From Wenzhouxiangellaceae bacterium (lineage in GTDB: Bacteria; Pseudomonadota; Gammaproteobacteria; Xanthomonadales; Wenzhouxiangellaceae): a stretch of DNA of 64,000 nt. The stretch is taken from the NCBI GenBank assembly GCA_028289455.1, contig JANQPN010000052.1, forward strand, positions 1 to 64,000, given 5' to 3'. Positions within the stretch are counted from its first letter, which is position 1. Every line of letters begins with the position of its first letter. The translations under genes were made by a program, and so were the position numbers. This document shows, one piece after another, positions 29,159 through 38,516 of this stretch. The notes below the pieces were generated by a model that had not been told where the DNA came from, did no database searches, and was given only the letters and a program-made list of their open reading frames with translations.

Positions 29159-29467
29159 ATGATGACCTGTTTCGAATTATTGGCTGATCCCGGGCGCCGT
29201 TCCCTGCTGGACGAATTGCGCAAAGGTGAACAATCCGTTGGTACGCTGGCTAAACAGCTGAAGGTGAATCAGCCGGCGATGTCCAAACAGCTCAAAACAC
29301 TGCGAGAGGCTGGCCTGGTGGCTGTGCGGATTGATGCGCAGCGAAGGATTTACCGGCTGAACCCCGAGGGGCTGCGTGAAGTGGACGACTGGCTGGCGCC
29401 TTACCGGGCATTCTGGGAGCAGCGTCTGGATGCTATGGAACGAACGCTTGAATCGCTGGAGGATTGA
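29159..29467 (+). CDS. ArsR-family HTH transcriptional regulator
   Basis: 'LADPGRRSLLDELRKGEQSVGTLAKQLKVNQPAMSKQLKTLREAGLVAVRIDAQRRIYRLNPEGL'. Confidence 0.88.
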   Translation: MMTCFELLADPGRRSLLDELRKGEQSVGTLAKQLKVNQPAMSKQLKTLREAGLVAVRIDAQRRIYRLNPEGLREVDDWLAPYRAFWEQRLDAMERTLESLED

Positions 29468-29468
29468 G

Positions 29469-30017
29469 ATGGACGCAACGTTCACCAGAAAAGACACCCA
29501 ATACACGCTGCTGTTTCAGCGCAGCCTGCCGCACCCGCCGGAAAAAGTGTGGCGCGTGCTGACGGAGCGCAAGCTGTTGCGCCAGTGGTTTCCCTGCGAC
29601 ATTGAAGGCGAGTGGGAAGCGGGGGCGTCATTGCGGTTCACATTTCTGAATGGAGAAGGGGACGATCTGCCGGAAGAGCAGATGCTGGGTAAAGTGCTGG
29701 TGGTTGATCCCCCCAGATTGCTTGAGTTCAGCTGGGGTGATCACATTATTCGCTGCCGGGTGGAGGCGGAAGGTGAGGGCAGTAAGCTGATCTTCTCCGA
29801 CAGTTTCGACGACGCAGCCTGGGGTGCGCGCAATGCTGCAGGCTGGGAGTCCTGCCTGGAGAATCTGGATCTGATTCTGGACGGTGCCGAAGCAGTAAAG
29901 TTTGTGGTGGAAACCTGGCTGGAGAGGTTCGAGTATTATCGGAGTAAGTTTGAACCGCAGGCAGGCCCGCAGATGGGCATGCCGGAGAATTATCCGGATG
30001 CGGATAAAGCTGACTGA
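29469..30017 (+). CDS. SRPBCC/AHSA1-family protein
   Basis: Start 'MDATFTRKDTQYTLLFQRSLPHPPEKVWRVLTERKLLRQWFPCDIEGEW'; ArsR-AHSA1 pair is a common arrangement. Confidence 0.82.
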   Translation: MDATFTRKDTQYTLLFQRSLPHPPEKVWRVLTERKLLRQWFPCDIEGEWEAGASLRFTFLNGEGDDLPEEQMLGKVLVVDPPRLLEFSWGDHIIRCRVEAEGEGSKLIFSDSFDDAAWGARNAAGWESCLENLDLILDGAEAVKFVVETWLERFEYYRSKFEPQAGPQMGMPENYPDADKAD

Positions 30018-30036
30018 ATCGGTATCTCTGGTTGGC

Positions 30037-30206
30037 TTATTCCAGGCTGTCTGAAACTGCTGCGGGTCTGTGGAGCCTGCTGGTCAGGGCAGCAATGCCA
30101 TAAATCAAAAAACCGGTGAGCATGCCGGGTGCGCCTTCATACACTTGCTGGTTCAATCCGTACCAGCGCCACAGCAGGGCAACCGCAAGCCCGCAAACCA
30201 TCATGA
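30037..30206 (-). pseudogene. Detached 3'-end remnant of a sodium:solute symporter gene
   Basis: Minus-strand frame reads MMVCGLAVALLWRWYGLNQQVYEGAPGMLTGFLIY(GIAALTSRLHRPAAVSDSLE*), the first 35 residues identical to the tail of the intact gene at 32851-34248. Confidence 0.85.
30092..30206. repeat. Direct repeat copy A (115 bp, partner 32879-32993)
   Basis: About 12 mismatches in 115 bp by eye, no indels; longest exact block 32 bp (30146-30177). Confidence 0.9.
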
Positions 30207-30369
30207 ATTGTTATGCAAAGATAGGTGACACTGGTTGATAAAACACAACAAAAGCCATAATAGCGGTGATGATTGTGAATGTGATCAGTTACTAGATACC
30301 GTAAAGCTCTTAACGAAAAATAGGATCTAGAAGATATTGCTGGAGAATCAGATAGACTTTTGAAAGTCG

Positions 30370-32364
30370 CTAATTATGGTGAATGTTTAGTCCTACACAT
30401 TTCCTAATGTCGTCAACTTCAAGTATTCCTTCATTATCATGTGTGCCCTTAATTACATTTATTAGGTTGGTATCGCCAGATAATGAAGCAACAACTTTAG
30501 AGTTGCTTTCAAGTGAGCGCTCAGTATAAAAATCTTCGATCAACTCTGGTTTTTTTTCGAGTTCTGCAGCTAGAATCGGCCATTTCATACTTATAATGGC
30601 CCATCGAACTAACTTGGTTCGCGACAATACAGTATTTTCAAGGAGTGTAGTTGCACGCAGAATTGAATAATGATTAAGCAATCTTTTCATGGATCTTGGA
30701 TTTCGATCCACATAGGGTGCGAAGCGGCTTAGAGCATGCTCTTGATGTACTAGCGACTTAGTTGACGCTAAATGCAATGCTGCGTAGGTTGATATTTCTG
30801 ACGATGTGAATTTATTTTGTTCTCTTGCTTGTTGCATTTTATCCCAAACATCTTCCTCAGAGATGGCACCTGCAAAGTGGTTATCCAAAGGGGCTGGCTG
30901 TGTACTAGACTCGGATTTCTTTTTCGATGTTAATGAATCACTTTCGCCTAGCAAATGACTCCAAAAAGAGGATTGCTGATGAGCTGTCATTCTTGGAATG
31001 CGCGCGGTAAATTGAAACACCTTTTCAGTGAATCTGTAACCAATTGTTTGGCCCGGGTTGGTTATTGTGCCTTGAAAGTCTTTGTATACTTTCTCAAAGC
31101 AGGTGCTAATCCACCTTTGGTCGGCTGCTACAACATATAGTACAGGCGTATCTACAAATAGGGTTTGCAACCCTTCTAATAAACTTACTACATATTCAGG
31201 TCGGCAGCGGTCTAAGTCATCAATAAAAAGCACTGGTATCTTAGGTCTTAGAGATGAAACCATACTGCTAAAATGATTGCGGATTCTGGCTTGGGGATCT
31301 TTGATGAGCTTTTCTATCTCTCTTGCAGAAGAATATTTTCCTGAAAGTAGCGTCATGGAAATTGACTTGGAAAAAACTAAAATGCTGCTAAAGATAGAGC
31401 CAATAGTTAGAAGAATTGTTCCAATTGAGTCAGTGCGTTTTAACCAATTAGGTTCACTATCTAAGTCCAACCCAAATATGAATGTAATAGCAAGAACAAA
31501 TAGACATACACTAAGTACAAAACCGGTTGTGGCTGCAAACAAAGCACCAGATCGGTATCGTCTGATTTGTTCGCCTAGCTTAAACCAGAGTGAGGGTTTC
31601 CCCTGAGCTTTTAAACTGCGATAGCAACCACGATAGATTTGATCCATTATGGCCCACCAGGGTGGATTTAAATGTTGATTTCTCCACGCATTAAATGTCG
31701 AAACCAGCCATTTCGGATCTCCCTCAGGAGTTTTGTCTGCGGTGAGTTCCGACTCTAGAAATTTTAAGACAGTTGTCTTTCCTGCACCCCAAGGGGCATA
31801 TAGCTGAATGACAAAAGCGCTGTTTGAAATAAAACCAGGATTCTCTGTATCAAAAATAAATTGAATATGCTTCGCAAGTACTGATGCAAAGGGTTTTCGT
31901 TCTAAGTTATCAATTGAAGTTGGGTGGTCATTTTGAAAAGCAATAAAATCACTCTTGGCGAGTAATTCTTTATTTTTTGTTGTTGAGCTCTTTTGAGAAG
32001 ATTGTTTTTTTGTATCACGTGGCTTTGAACGCTTAGGAAATGGGGGAGAAACTTTGGCAATTAGCCGATAACCTTTTTTGGGCACTGTCTGAATATACTC
32101 AGAGATAAGTTCGTCTTTCTTCAGAATGTTTCTTAATATGGAAATGCATCGGTATATAGGATTTTCTCCCATATAGCGTGGGCCCCATATTTCAGCTATC
32201 ATTTCTTCAGAAGAAACAACCTTTCCTGCATTCTCAGATAAGTAAACAAGAACGCTCATTGCTCGTGGCTCGATAAGAGTGATATTGCCGTCTAGATCAA
32301 GCGTGTCCTGCATTGGAAATACAGTCCAAGAGCCTACTTTAAAAGAGTTTCTGCTAGTGTCCAT
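30370..32364 (-). CDS. OmpR/PhoB-type winged-HTH fused to KAP-family P-loop NTPase
   Basis: N-term 'LIEPRAMSVLVYLSENAGKVVSSEEMIAEIWG...YIQTVPKKGYRLIA'; Walker A 'APWGAGKTTVLKFLE', TM segments, Walker B 'VLFIDDLDRCRPEYVVSLLEGLQ'. Confidence 0.88.
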   Translation of the reverse strand: MDTSRNSFKVGSWTVFPMQDTLDLDGNITLIEPRAMSVLVYLSENAGKVVSSEEMIAEIWGPRYMGENPIYRCISILRNILKKDELISEYIQTVPKKGYRLIAKVSPPFPKRSKPRDTKKQSSQKSSTTKNKELLAKSDFIAFQNDHPTSIDNLERKPFASVLAKHIQFIFDTENPGFISNSAFVIQLYAPWGAGKTTVLKFLESELTADKTPEGDPKWLVSTFNAWRNQHLNPPWWAIMDQIYRGCYRSLKAQGKPSLWFKLGEQIRRYRSGALFAATTGFVLSVCLFVLAITFIFGLDLDSEPNWLKRTDSIGTILLTIGSIFSSILVFSKSISMTLLSGKYSSAREIEKLIKDPQARIRNHFSSMVSSLRPKIPVLFIDDLDRCRPEYVVSLLEGLQTLFVDTPVLYVVAADQRWISTCFEKVYKDFQGTITNPGQTIGYRFTEKVFQFTARIPRMTAHQQSSFWSHLLGESDSLTSKKKSESSTQPAPLDNHFAGAISEEDVWDKMQQAREQNKFTSSEISTYAALHLASTKSLVHQEHALSRFAPYVDRNPRSMKRLLNHYSILRATTLLENTVLSRTKLVRWAIISMKWPILAAELEKKPELIEDFYTERSLESNSKVVASLSGDTNLINVIKGTHDNEGILEVDDIRKCVGLNIHHN

Positions 32365-32398
32365 TAGCTACAAATCAGGATTCCCCATAACTAAAGAT

Positions 32399-32418
32399 AA
32401 TACAATATTTATTGTATT
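32399..32418. promoter_or_regulatory. Palindromic operator candidate AATACAAT-ATTT-ATTGTATT
   Basis: Perfect 8-bp arms 35 bp upstream of the wHTH-KAP start codon. Confidence 0.5.
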
Positions 32419-32540
32419 CTTCAATGCTTTAGGTTTTCCTTGAATAGTATGCCCATGTATTGAATTGAAAGTTACAAGCCGGGCCTAACAGTAAGTAAAG
32501 TAATGCTGAAGTGGTAATAGGAGCCTAAGTCTAGAATTCC

Positions 32541-32830
32541 TTGAAAAACTTTGAGATTTCTTTGAAAAACCTAACTTTTCGTATTTCTAAGCAGATATGC
32601 ATAAAACTAATATTAGGCAGTACATCATCAAAATGATAAGAAGAGGCTAGAGTTGGGGGTTTTGAAAAACTTTGAGATTTCCTTGAAAATCTTGTTTCTT
32701 TATGTGTTTTGTCGAGTATGCATAAAACTTTGGAGTAAACAGTGCATTATAAAAGCAGCGGCCCTAATGGTAAGGTAGCTAAAAAACTTCCAGTTTTTCT
32801 TGAATATTCTATTTTTTAACTCGTCTTATG
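32541..32830. repeat. Degenerate ~121-bp direct repeats (two clear copies, third decayed)
   Basis: TTGAAAAACTTTGAGATTTC at 32541 and 32662; ATGCATAAAACT at 32597 and 32718; weaker third copy from ~32782. Confidence 0.75.
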
Positions 32831-32850
32831 AGTTTTGCATTGATCAGGAG

Positions 32851-34248
32851 TCAGCCGCGAAGCTGGCGACCGGCGATTGTAATCGCATAAATCAAAAAAC
32901 CGGTCAGCATACCGGGCGCACCTTCATACACCTGCTGGTTCAATCCGTACCAGCGCCACAGCAGAGCAACCGCCAGACCGCAGACCATCATGATCAGTGC
33001 GGTCGCCTGTGAAGGCCTGCCGCCGAGTGCCTGGACAATCACCAGTGGACCGATGGAGCTGGACAGGGCAGCCCAGGCAATAATCACCAGGGTAAAAACA
33101 TTGGCGGCGGAAAATACCGCAATACCCAGGGCGCTGACTATCACTGCCAATGTGGTCAGCTGTTTGCTGCGCACATGGTTGTTCAGCAGTTTGAAGTCTT
33201 CACTTAATACCGCCGAACAGCTTAAAACCTGAGAATCGGCCGTGGACAGAGAAGCCGCAAAAATGCCGCCGATAACTACGCCGATAGCAATGCCCGGCAG
33301 CAGGTTCTGTGCCAGGGTCGGCAGCGCCAGTTCGGCATCAAAGCCGGTTTCGGCAGAAATATATAAGCGCGCCGCCAGGCCGACGATCAGGCTGACGCTA
33401 AGAAACGCGCTGCTCCACAGAAAATAATACACACCGGTGCGAAACGCATTGCCGGGGGAATCCATGGCCATAAAGCGCACCATCACCTGCGGTTGCCCGG
33501 TCACCCCCAGGCCGTTGAACAGCCAGCCGGCGGCAAATAACACGGTTGCGCCTATCGATCCAAAGCGCTGCGGACCCCAGTCCAGGTAGCTGTCGGACAC
33601 CGCGGCCAGCTGGCTAGTGAATGGCTGCCAGCCGCCCGCCTGGGAGATGGCGGCAAACATCAGCAGTGCCATGGCCAGCATCATCAGAATGGACTGAGCT
33701 GCATCGGTCCAGATTGAGGCACGCAGCCCCCCGCTCAGGCAGTAGGTCATTATCATCGCCGCGCCGATAACAGCTCCGGCGCTTGCCGGCCAGTCAAACA
33801 ACGCCTGCAGCGCTTTGCCGCCGGCGTTCAGTTGAGCGGCTGCATAGGTTGACAGGAATACCAGTGTCAGCACGCCGATGGCCAGTCGCACCAGGCGGTA
33901 ATGGTTACCGTTCCACTGGCTGATCAGTTGGGCAAAGCTGACCGCGCCGGTCTTTTCAGTGGCGCGCCGGATAGCCGACGGGACGGCGCTGAAAGCCAGC
34001 AGATCGCCGAACAGAAAACCGGCAATCAGCCATACGGCTGACAGACCGTATATATAGATGTATCCCATCAGCCCGATGAACATATAGCCGCTATACTTGG
34101 TAGCGGCCGCCGAGAGGGCAGTCAGCAGCGGTGATATGGAACTGTCGGCCAGCAGGTAGGCATCCCTGGTTTTTGCCTGGCCGCGGCTGGACCACAGGCC
34201 GATACCGACAAACAGCAGCAGAAACAGAATAAAACCGGCGACAGACAT
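32851..34248 (-). CDS. Sodium:solute symporter (SSS) family protein
   Basis: 465 aa multi-TM; 'SALSAAATKYSGYMFIGLMGYIYIYG', 'TYCLSGGLRASIWTDAAQSILMM'. Confidence 0.85.
   Translation of the reverse strand: MSVAGFILFLLLFVGIGLWSSRGQAKTRDAYLLADSSISPLLTALSAAATKYSGYMFIGLMGYIYIYGLSAVWLIAGFLFGDLLAFSAVPSAIRRATEKTGAVSFAQLISQWNGNHYRLVRLAIGVLTLVFLSTYAAAQLNAGGKALQALFDWPASAGAVIGAAMIMTYCLSGGLRASIWTDAAQSILMMLAMALLMFAAISQAGGWQPFTSQLAAVSDSYLDWGPQRFGSIGATVLFAAGWLFNGLGVTGQPQVMVRFMAMDSPGNAFRTGVYYFLWSSAFLSVSLIVGLAARLYISAETGFDAELALPTLAQNLLPGIAIGVVIGGIFAASLSTADSQVLSCSAVLSEDFKLLNNHVRSKQLTTLAVIVSALGIAVFSAANVFTLVIIAWAALSSSIGPLVIVQALGGRPSQATALIMMVCGLAVALLWRWYGLNQQVYEGAPGMLTGFLIYAITIAGRQLRG
32879..32993. repeat. Direct repeat copy B inside the 3' end of the symporter gene
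   Basis: See copy A; constant offset 2787 bp. Confidence 0.9.
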
Positions 34249-35000
34249 CAGCGGGTCTTATCTGCATCAGGTGTGCTGTCGGCACGCGTGGTGTTCCAGC
34301 GACAGGCCAGATAGATGAAGGGCGTGTCGATCACAGCGATGGCAAATTTGAACACATACTTCGCCGCGGCCAATTGTAAAGCGGTGATCAGATCAACCAG
34401 TCCCCACCAGACCACCAGGCCGTAGATCAGCGTATCGACCAGCTGCGACAGCAGCGTTGAGCCGGTATTGCGCAGCCACAGATGACGGCCGTTGGTGGCT
34501 GCCCGGATGCGATGGAAAATCCACACATCGAACGACTGACTGATCAGGTAGGCCAGCAGAGAACCGAATACAAACCGTGGGGTGTAGTCGAACAGCGTCA
34601 CCGTAGCACTGTGCACGCTGGCGGCAAATTCGGCTGTCTGCGGATTCTGGGTGGGCAGGTACAACATGCTGAGCTGGGTCATCAGCACCAGCGCCACACT
34701 GACGAAAAATCCCAGCAGCACTGCCCTTTGGGCTTCGCGTCTACCGTACTTTTCGCTGAGCAGGTCGGTGGCGAAAAAAATGCTGGAGTAGAGAATCACC
34801 CCCATACTGGTTTGCAGGCCGGCAATAGTGGTCAGCTTGGGCCCCATGATATTGGCCAGCAGCAGGCTGAAAACAATCACCCCATACAGACCGGTGCGGC
34901 CGAACAGGCGGAAACACAGCACCGCAAAGCCCAGGTCGGCGGCGACGGTTATCAGCCACAGCCAGTCCTGATGCTGACTAAACCAGGTAGTATCAATCAT
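34248..35000 (-). CDS. Queuosine precursor transporter (YhhQ/VUT family)
   Basis: 'LLANIMGPKLTTIAG', 'FFATDLLSEKYGRREAQRAV', 'LLAYLISQSFDVWIFHRIR', 'STLLSQLVDTLIY'. Confidence 0.85.
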   Translation of the reverse strand: MIDTTWFSQHQDWLWLITVAADLGFAVLCFRLFGRTGLYGVIVFSLLLANIMGPKLTTIAGLQTSMGVILYSSIFFATDLLSEKYGRREAQRAVLLGFFVSVALVLMTQLSMLYLPTQNPQTAEFAASVHSATVTLFDYTPRFVFGSLLAYLISQSFDVWIFHRIRAATNGRHLWLRNTGSTLLSQLVDTLIYGLVVWWGLVDLITALQLAAAKYVFKFAIAVIDTPFIYLACRWNTTRADSTPDADKTR

Positions 35001-35029
35001 GTTTCATCAAAGTCATTCTGTTGTATGGA

Positions 35030-36007
35030 TCAGCCCTGCAGAATATCGGCAAACACCTGTTTATCCACATTACCACCGGTTAATACCACACCCACTTTCT
35101 TTCCGCTAATCCGATCGCGTTCCTGAAATGCTGCGGCATAGGCCGCTGCACCGGCGCCTTCGGCCACATTATGTGTGGCGATATACAGCCTGCGCATGGC
35201 ATCGCGGACATCATCATCGCTGACCTGGACGATGTGGTCGACACCCTGATAAATCTGCGCCAGCGCTTCAGCAACCGGTGTGCGGCAGGCCATGCCGTCG
35301 GCTATCTCGGTGACCGCAGGGGCGGAGATCAGCTGCCGCTGCTGGAAAGACTCCGCATAGGCTGGTGCCAGGGTGCTGACAACGCCGACAATGGCGGTTT
35401 TCAGCCCCAATGCATCGCGGGCTTTGAGCATGCCGCAGATGCCCGAACCCAAGCCGATGGGCACATAACAGATATCCAGGTCGCTGACGGCATTAAACAG
35501 CTCAAGGCTGTAGGTGCCTACCCCGGTAACCAGGTCCGGATGAAATGAGGGCACCATGTGCAGGCCCTGCTGATCGCGCAATTGGCTGGCATATTCCAGC
35601 GATGCCTGGAAATCGTCACCGTGTTCGATCAACTCCCCGCCGAGTGCCTGCATGGCGGCATTTTTTTCGATGCTGTTACCGTGCGGGACCACAATGGTGC
35701 AGGGAATTCCGGCGCGGCCGGCGGCCAGTGCGACCGATTGCCCATGGTTGCCGCGGGTGGCGCTGACCACCCCCCTGGGTTTTTGTCGTTTGTGCTGCAG
35801 CTGGTGAAAGTGATTGATACCGCCACGAATTTTGAAGGCCCCGACCGGCGTATGATTTTCATGCTTCAGCCAGACCTCTGTGCCCAGGTGCTGACACAGC
35901 AGCGGCCAGCAGTATTGCGGGGTGGGCGGCATGGTCTGGTAAATGATCTGTGCAGCATCTTGCAGCTGGGTTAACGATTCAGACATGGCTTGCGTTCCGG
36001 GGCTCAC
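35030..36007 (-). CDS. PLP-dependent threonine/serine dehydratase
   Basis: 'HTPVGAFKIRGGINHF', 'SATRGNHGQSVALAA', 'GLGSGICGMLKARDALG', 'VVLTGGNVD'. Confidence 0.88.
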   Translation of the reverse strand: MSPGTQAMSESLTQLQDAAQIIYQTMPPTPQYCWPLLCQHLGTEVWLKHENHTPVGAFKIRGGINHFHQLQHKRQKPRGVVSATRGNHGQSVALAAGRAGIPCTIVVPHGNSIEKNAAMQALGGELIEHGDDFQASLEYASQLRDQQGLHMVPSFHPDLVTGVGTYSLELFNAVSDLDICYVPIGLGSGICGMLKARDALGLKTAIVGVVSTLAPAYAESFQQRQLISAPAVTEIADGMACRTPVAEALAQIYQGVDHIVQVSDDDVRDAMRRLYIATHNVAEGAGAAAYAAAFQERDRISGKKVGVVLTGGNVDKQVFADILQG

Positions 36008-36031
36008 CGGGAGTATTCGAATTTACGAATA

Positions 36032-36340
36032 TTAACAGGCCTGATAGATTCTGCGGCTGGCAGTAAACCGATCTCCGAAATGCTTTATCCCGTCCTCACG
36101 CATTTGCTGCGCGTAGGTTTGCAGGTAATGATCTAAAGCTGCCTGGTTTTCCAGTACGTAGTGAACACTCCAGCACACTTTGCCCTCGGGCACCGGTTCA
36201 CTGATTCGGTGGCTGGTGGCCGTTACGAAGCCGGGCAGCCCCAGCATCTGCTGAACGTGCCGCTGCAGCCAGTCTGAATAGTCGTTTTCCAGTTCCCGGT
36301 CGACGCTAAGGTTGACTTCGTAAATGATCTGCTGGCTCAT
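36032..36340 (-). CDS. DUF4286-family protein
   Basis: 102 aa 'IIYEVNLSVDRELENDYSDWLQRHVQQMLGLPGF'. Confidence 0.75.
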   Translation of the reverse strand: MSQQIIYEVNLSVDRELENDYSDWLQRHVQQMLGLPGFVTATSHRISEPVPEGKVCWSVHYVLENQAALDHYLQTYAQQMREDGIKHFGDRFTASRRIYQAC

Positions 36341-37524
36341 AAGGTGGCAGCACCGATGACAATAACCAGCGTAATCGCAATGATCTGCAGCGCGGTATAG
36401 GTGATATAAACCAGATTGTATTTGATAAAGGTAAAGAACCAGCCCTGCCGGTAAACCCGTTTCTGGGCGATAAACAGATACAGCAGAATCCAGGATGCCA
36501 AACAGATCTGGATAATATCCAGTGCCAGCTCGGCGCCGGGCGGCAGCGCCCGTTCCAGTATGTTAACGAAACCGACTGCGATCAGGATCATCAGCGTAAA
36601 GGTATGCACATGCACGCTGTAGATCAGGTGTTCCATGTAGTAGCGTTTGGAAAAGGCGTAAAAGAACTTGAGTATCAATGCGAATATCGGCAGCAGAATA
36701 AACAGTGTCTGCGGAAGCAGCTGAATGACCTGGTCGATCAATATGCTGGGATTTTCCTGAATTCGGGGGCCGTTTTCCTGGATGTTGCCGAGCATTCTAT
36801 TGAAGAAGCTATTGACGAAATCCGGCAGCCACTCCACTGCCACCGGGTTGGTTTCCGGATCCCAGGCTTCGTCACTGAATCGGATGGTAAATTCCGACCG
36901 GTCAGCGGCCTCTTCAGCTACATCTTCGGGAACTCCGGGAGCGCGCAGGACTATATCAGTCGAGTCAGGTGCTGACTCCTGCTCCTCATTTTCGATGGAA
37001 CCGAGTTGGTTGATAACTTCAGCAATCTCTTCGGGGTTATCAATTGATTCCACCTGATTAAGAATGTCGGCAACTTCAGCGGCAGTTTCTGGCGATGCCG
37101 GATTGCCATCCTCATCGAATACACTCACTGACTCCTGCTGGGCTTCATGAATGCTGGCATCAATCTGTTCGCCGATATCGCCGAACTCTAGGCTCAGCAT
37201 CAGAAACGCCAGCAGGCTGGTGAATAAATACAGCCGGAATGGTGGGGTGTAATGCACCCGTTTGCCGGAAAGGAAATCTTTAGTGGCACGCCCCGGCCGG
37301 AACATCACGGTAACCAGGGTGCGCCCGAACCGCCCGTCGATATCCAGGGTGTCCTCAAGAATCTCGCGGACAACCGATGGGAAAAACTTGATGAAATGCC
37401 GGGTGGCCTGTCCGCAGCGTGCGCAATACGGGCCGTGCATCTGCTGTCCGCAGTTATCGCAGCTGTTGATGTCGCTCTGGCTTCCCTGCAGGCTGATGTC
37501 GGTGGTTGTGAGTTCTTGTTGCAT
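36337..37524 (-). CDS. DUF3667-family membrane protein with N-terminal zinc ribbon
   Basis: 'CDNCGQQMHGPYCARCGQ' ... 'FFPSVVREILEDTLDIDGRFGRTLVTVMFRPGRATKDFLSGKRVHYTPPFRLYLFTSLLAF'; internal Met start chosen. Confidence 0.82.
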   Translation of the reverse strand: MQQELTTTDISLQGSQSDINSCDNCGQQMHGPYCARCGQATRHFIKFFPSVVREILEDTLDIDGRFGRTLVTVMFRPGRATKDFLSGKRVHYTPPFRLYLFTSLLAFLMLSLEFGDIGEQIDASIHEAQQESVSVFDEDGNPASPETAAEVADILNQVESIDNPEEIAEVINQLGSIENEEQESAPDSTDIVLRAPGVPEDVAEEAADRSEFTIRFSDEAWDPETNPVAVEWLPDFVNSFFNRMLGNIQENGPRIQENPSILIDQVIQLLPQTLFILLPIFALILKFFYAFSKRYYMEHLIYSVHVHTFTLMILIAVGFVNILERALPPGAELALDIIQICLASWILLYLFIAQKRVYRQGWFFTFIKYNLVYITYTALQIIAITLVIVIGAATL

Positions 37525-38516
37525 TATTGTCCGGCCAACAGACCCTGTTTGTTCAGCCATTCTAATGTGACTGACAGTAATTCGGAAATCGGTGTTTGCC
37601 GGTAACCCAGCTGTTGTTCGGCTTTGCTGCTGTCGCAGTGCATATGGCCGGTGATCATGGCGGCAGCTTCCGGCGTAATTCTCGGTTCCCTGCCGGTGGC
37701 CCTGCCGCCCATCTGCATAATCCCCGCCAGAACTTTCAGTAATACAGCCGGCATGCTGCGAGTGGGTTGCGCCACACCCAGCTGTTCAGCAGCCTGCTGC
37801 AGCAGTTCCAGGTAACTGATCGACTGCCCACCCAGCAGGAACTGCTCGCCGGATGCACCGGTATCGGCTGCCCGCACCTGTGCTTTGGCAATTTCCCGGA
37901 CGTCGGAAAAAGCTCCGGAACCCGGCGGGATACCGGGCAGACTGCCGTTGGCCAGCATAATGAACATTCGTGCCCAGTTATGTCTGTCATACGGGCCCAG
38001 AATATGTCCCGGGCACATGATCACAGCCGACAGCTGCTGCTGCGCGGCATCCAGTACCAGATCACGCGCTGCGCATTTGGTGCGGATGTAGTTGATCCAG
38101 TGATGGGCGGTGCTTGGTGGTGTTTGTTCGTTTATCGTGCCAGACTGAATGCCCCAGGTGCCGAAACTGGATGTGTGCACCATGCGCCGTACTTTGCGTT
38201 GAATTGCTGCATTAATGACATGCCGGGTGCCGTCCACATTAACGCGGGTCTGGCGCTCGTTATGCCGGGACCATACACTGGTGTCAGCAGCAATATGAAA
38301 TACGGTATCAATATTCTCCGGCATCGAGTCTAGTACTTCCCCGGCACTGGTCAGGTCACCATAATGAACATCAAGCGAGAGATCCTGAAGATCATCCAGG
38401 TTAGCGGTGGAACGGCAGAAAATGCTGATATCCCAGCCCTGCACGGCCAGTTCACGGACCACATTGATACCGACAAAACCGGACGCACCTGTTACCCATG
38501 CACGACGTGACATCAT
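37524..38516 (-). CDS. NAD-dependent epimerase/dehydratase
   Basis: 'AWVTGASGFVGINVVREL', 'YIRTKCAARDLVLDAA', 'CPGHILGPYD'. Confidence 0.87.
   Translation of the reverse strand: MMSRRAWVTGASGFVGINVVRELAVQGWDISIFCRSTANLDDLQDLSLDVHYGDLTSAGEVLDSMPENIDTVFHIAADTSVWSRHNERQTRVNVDGTRHVINAAIQRKVRRMVHTSSFGTWGIQSGTINEQTPPSTAHHWINYIRTKCAARDLVLDAAQQQLSAVIMCPGHILGPYDRHNWARMFIMLANGSLPGIPPGSGAFSDVREIAKAQVRAADTGASGEQFLLGGQSISYLELLQQAAEQLGVAQPTRSMPAVLLKVLAGIMQMGGRATGREPRITPEAAAMITGHMHCDSSKAEQQLGYRQTPISELLSVTLEWLNKQGLLAGQ

Noticed and set aside
32460-32580. GCCTAAC and ACCTAAC motifs resembling integron attC core sites
   Set aside because: Only 7-mers match; no paired R'/L' boxes or integrase were found, so chance is likely.
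36014-36031. TATTCG-AATTTA-CGAATA palindrome between dehydratase and DUF4286 genes
   Set aside because: Short arms in a 24-bp gap between co-directional genes; insufficient to call an operator.
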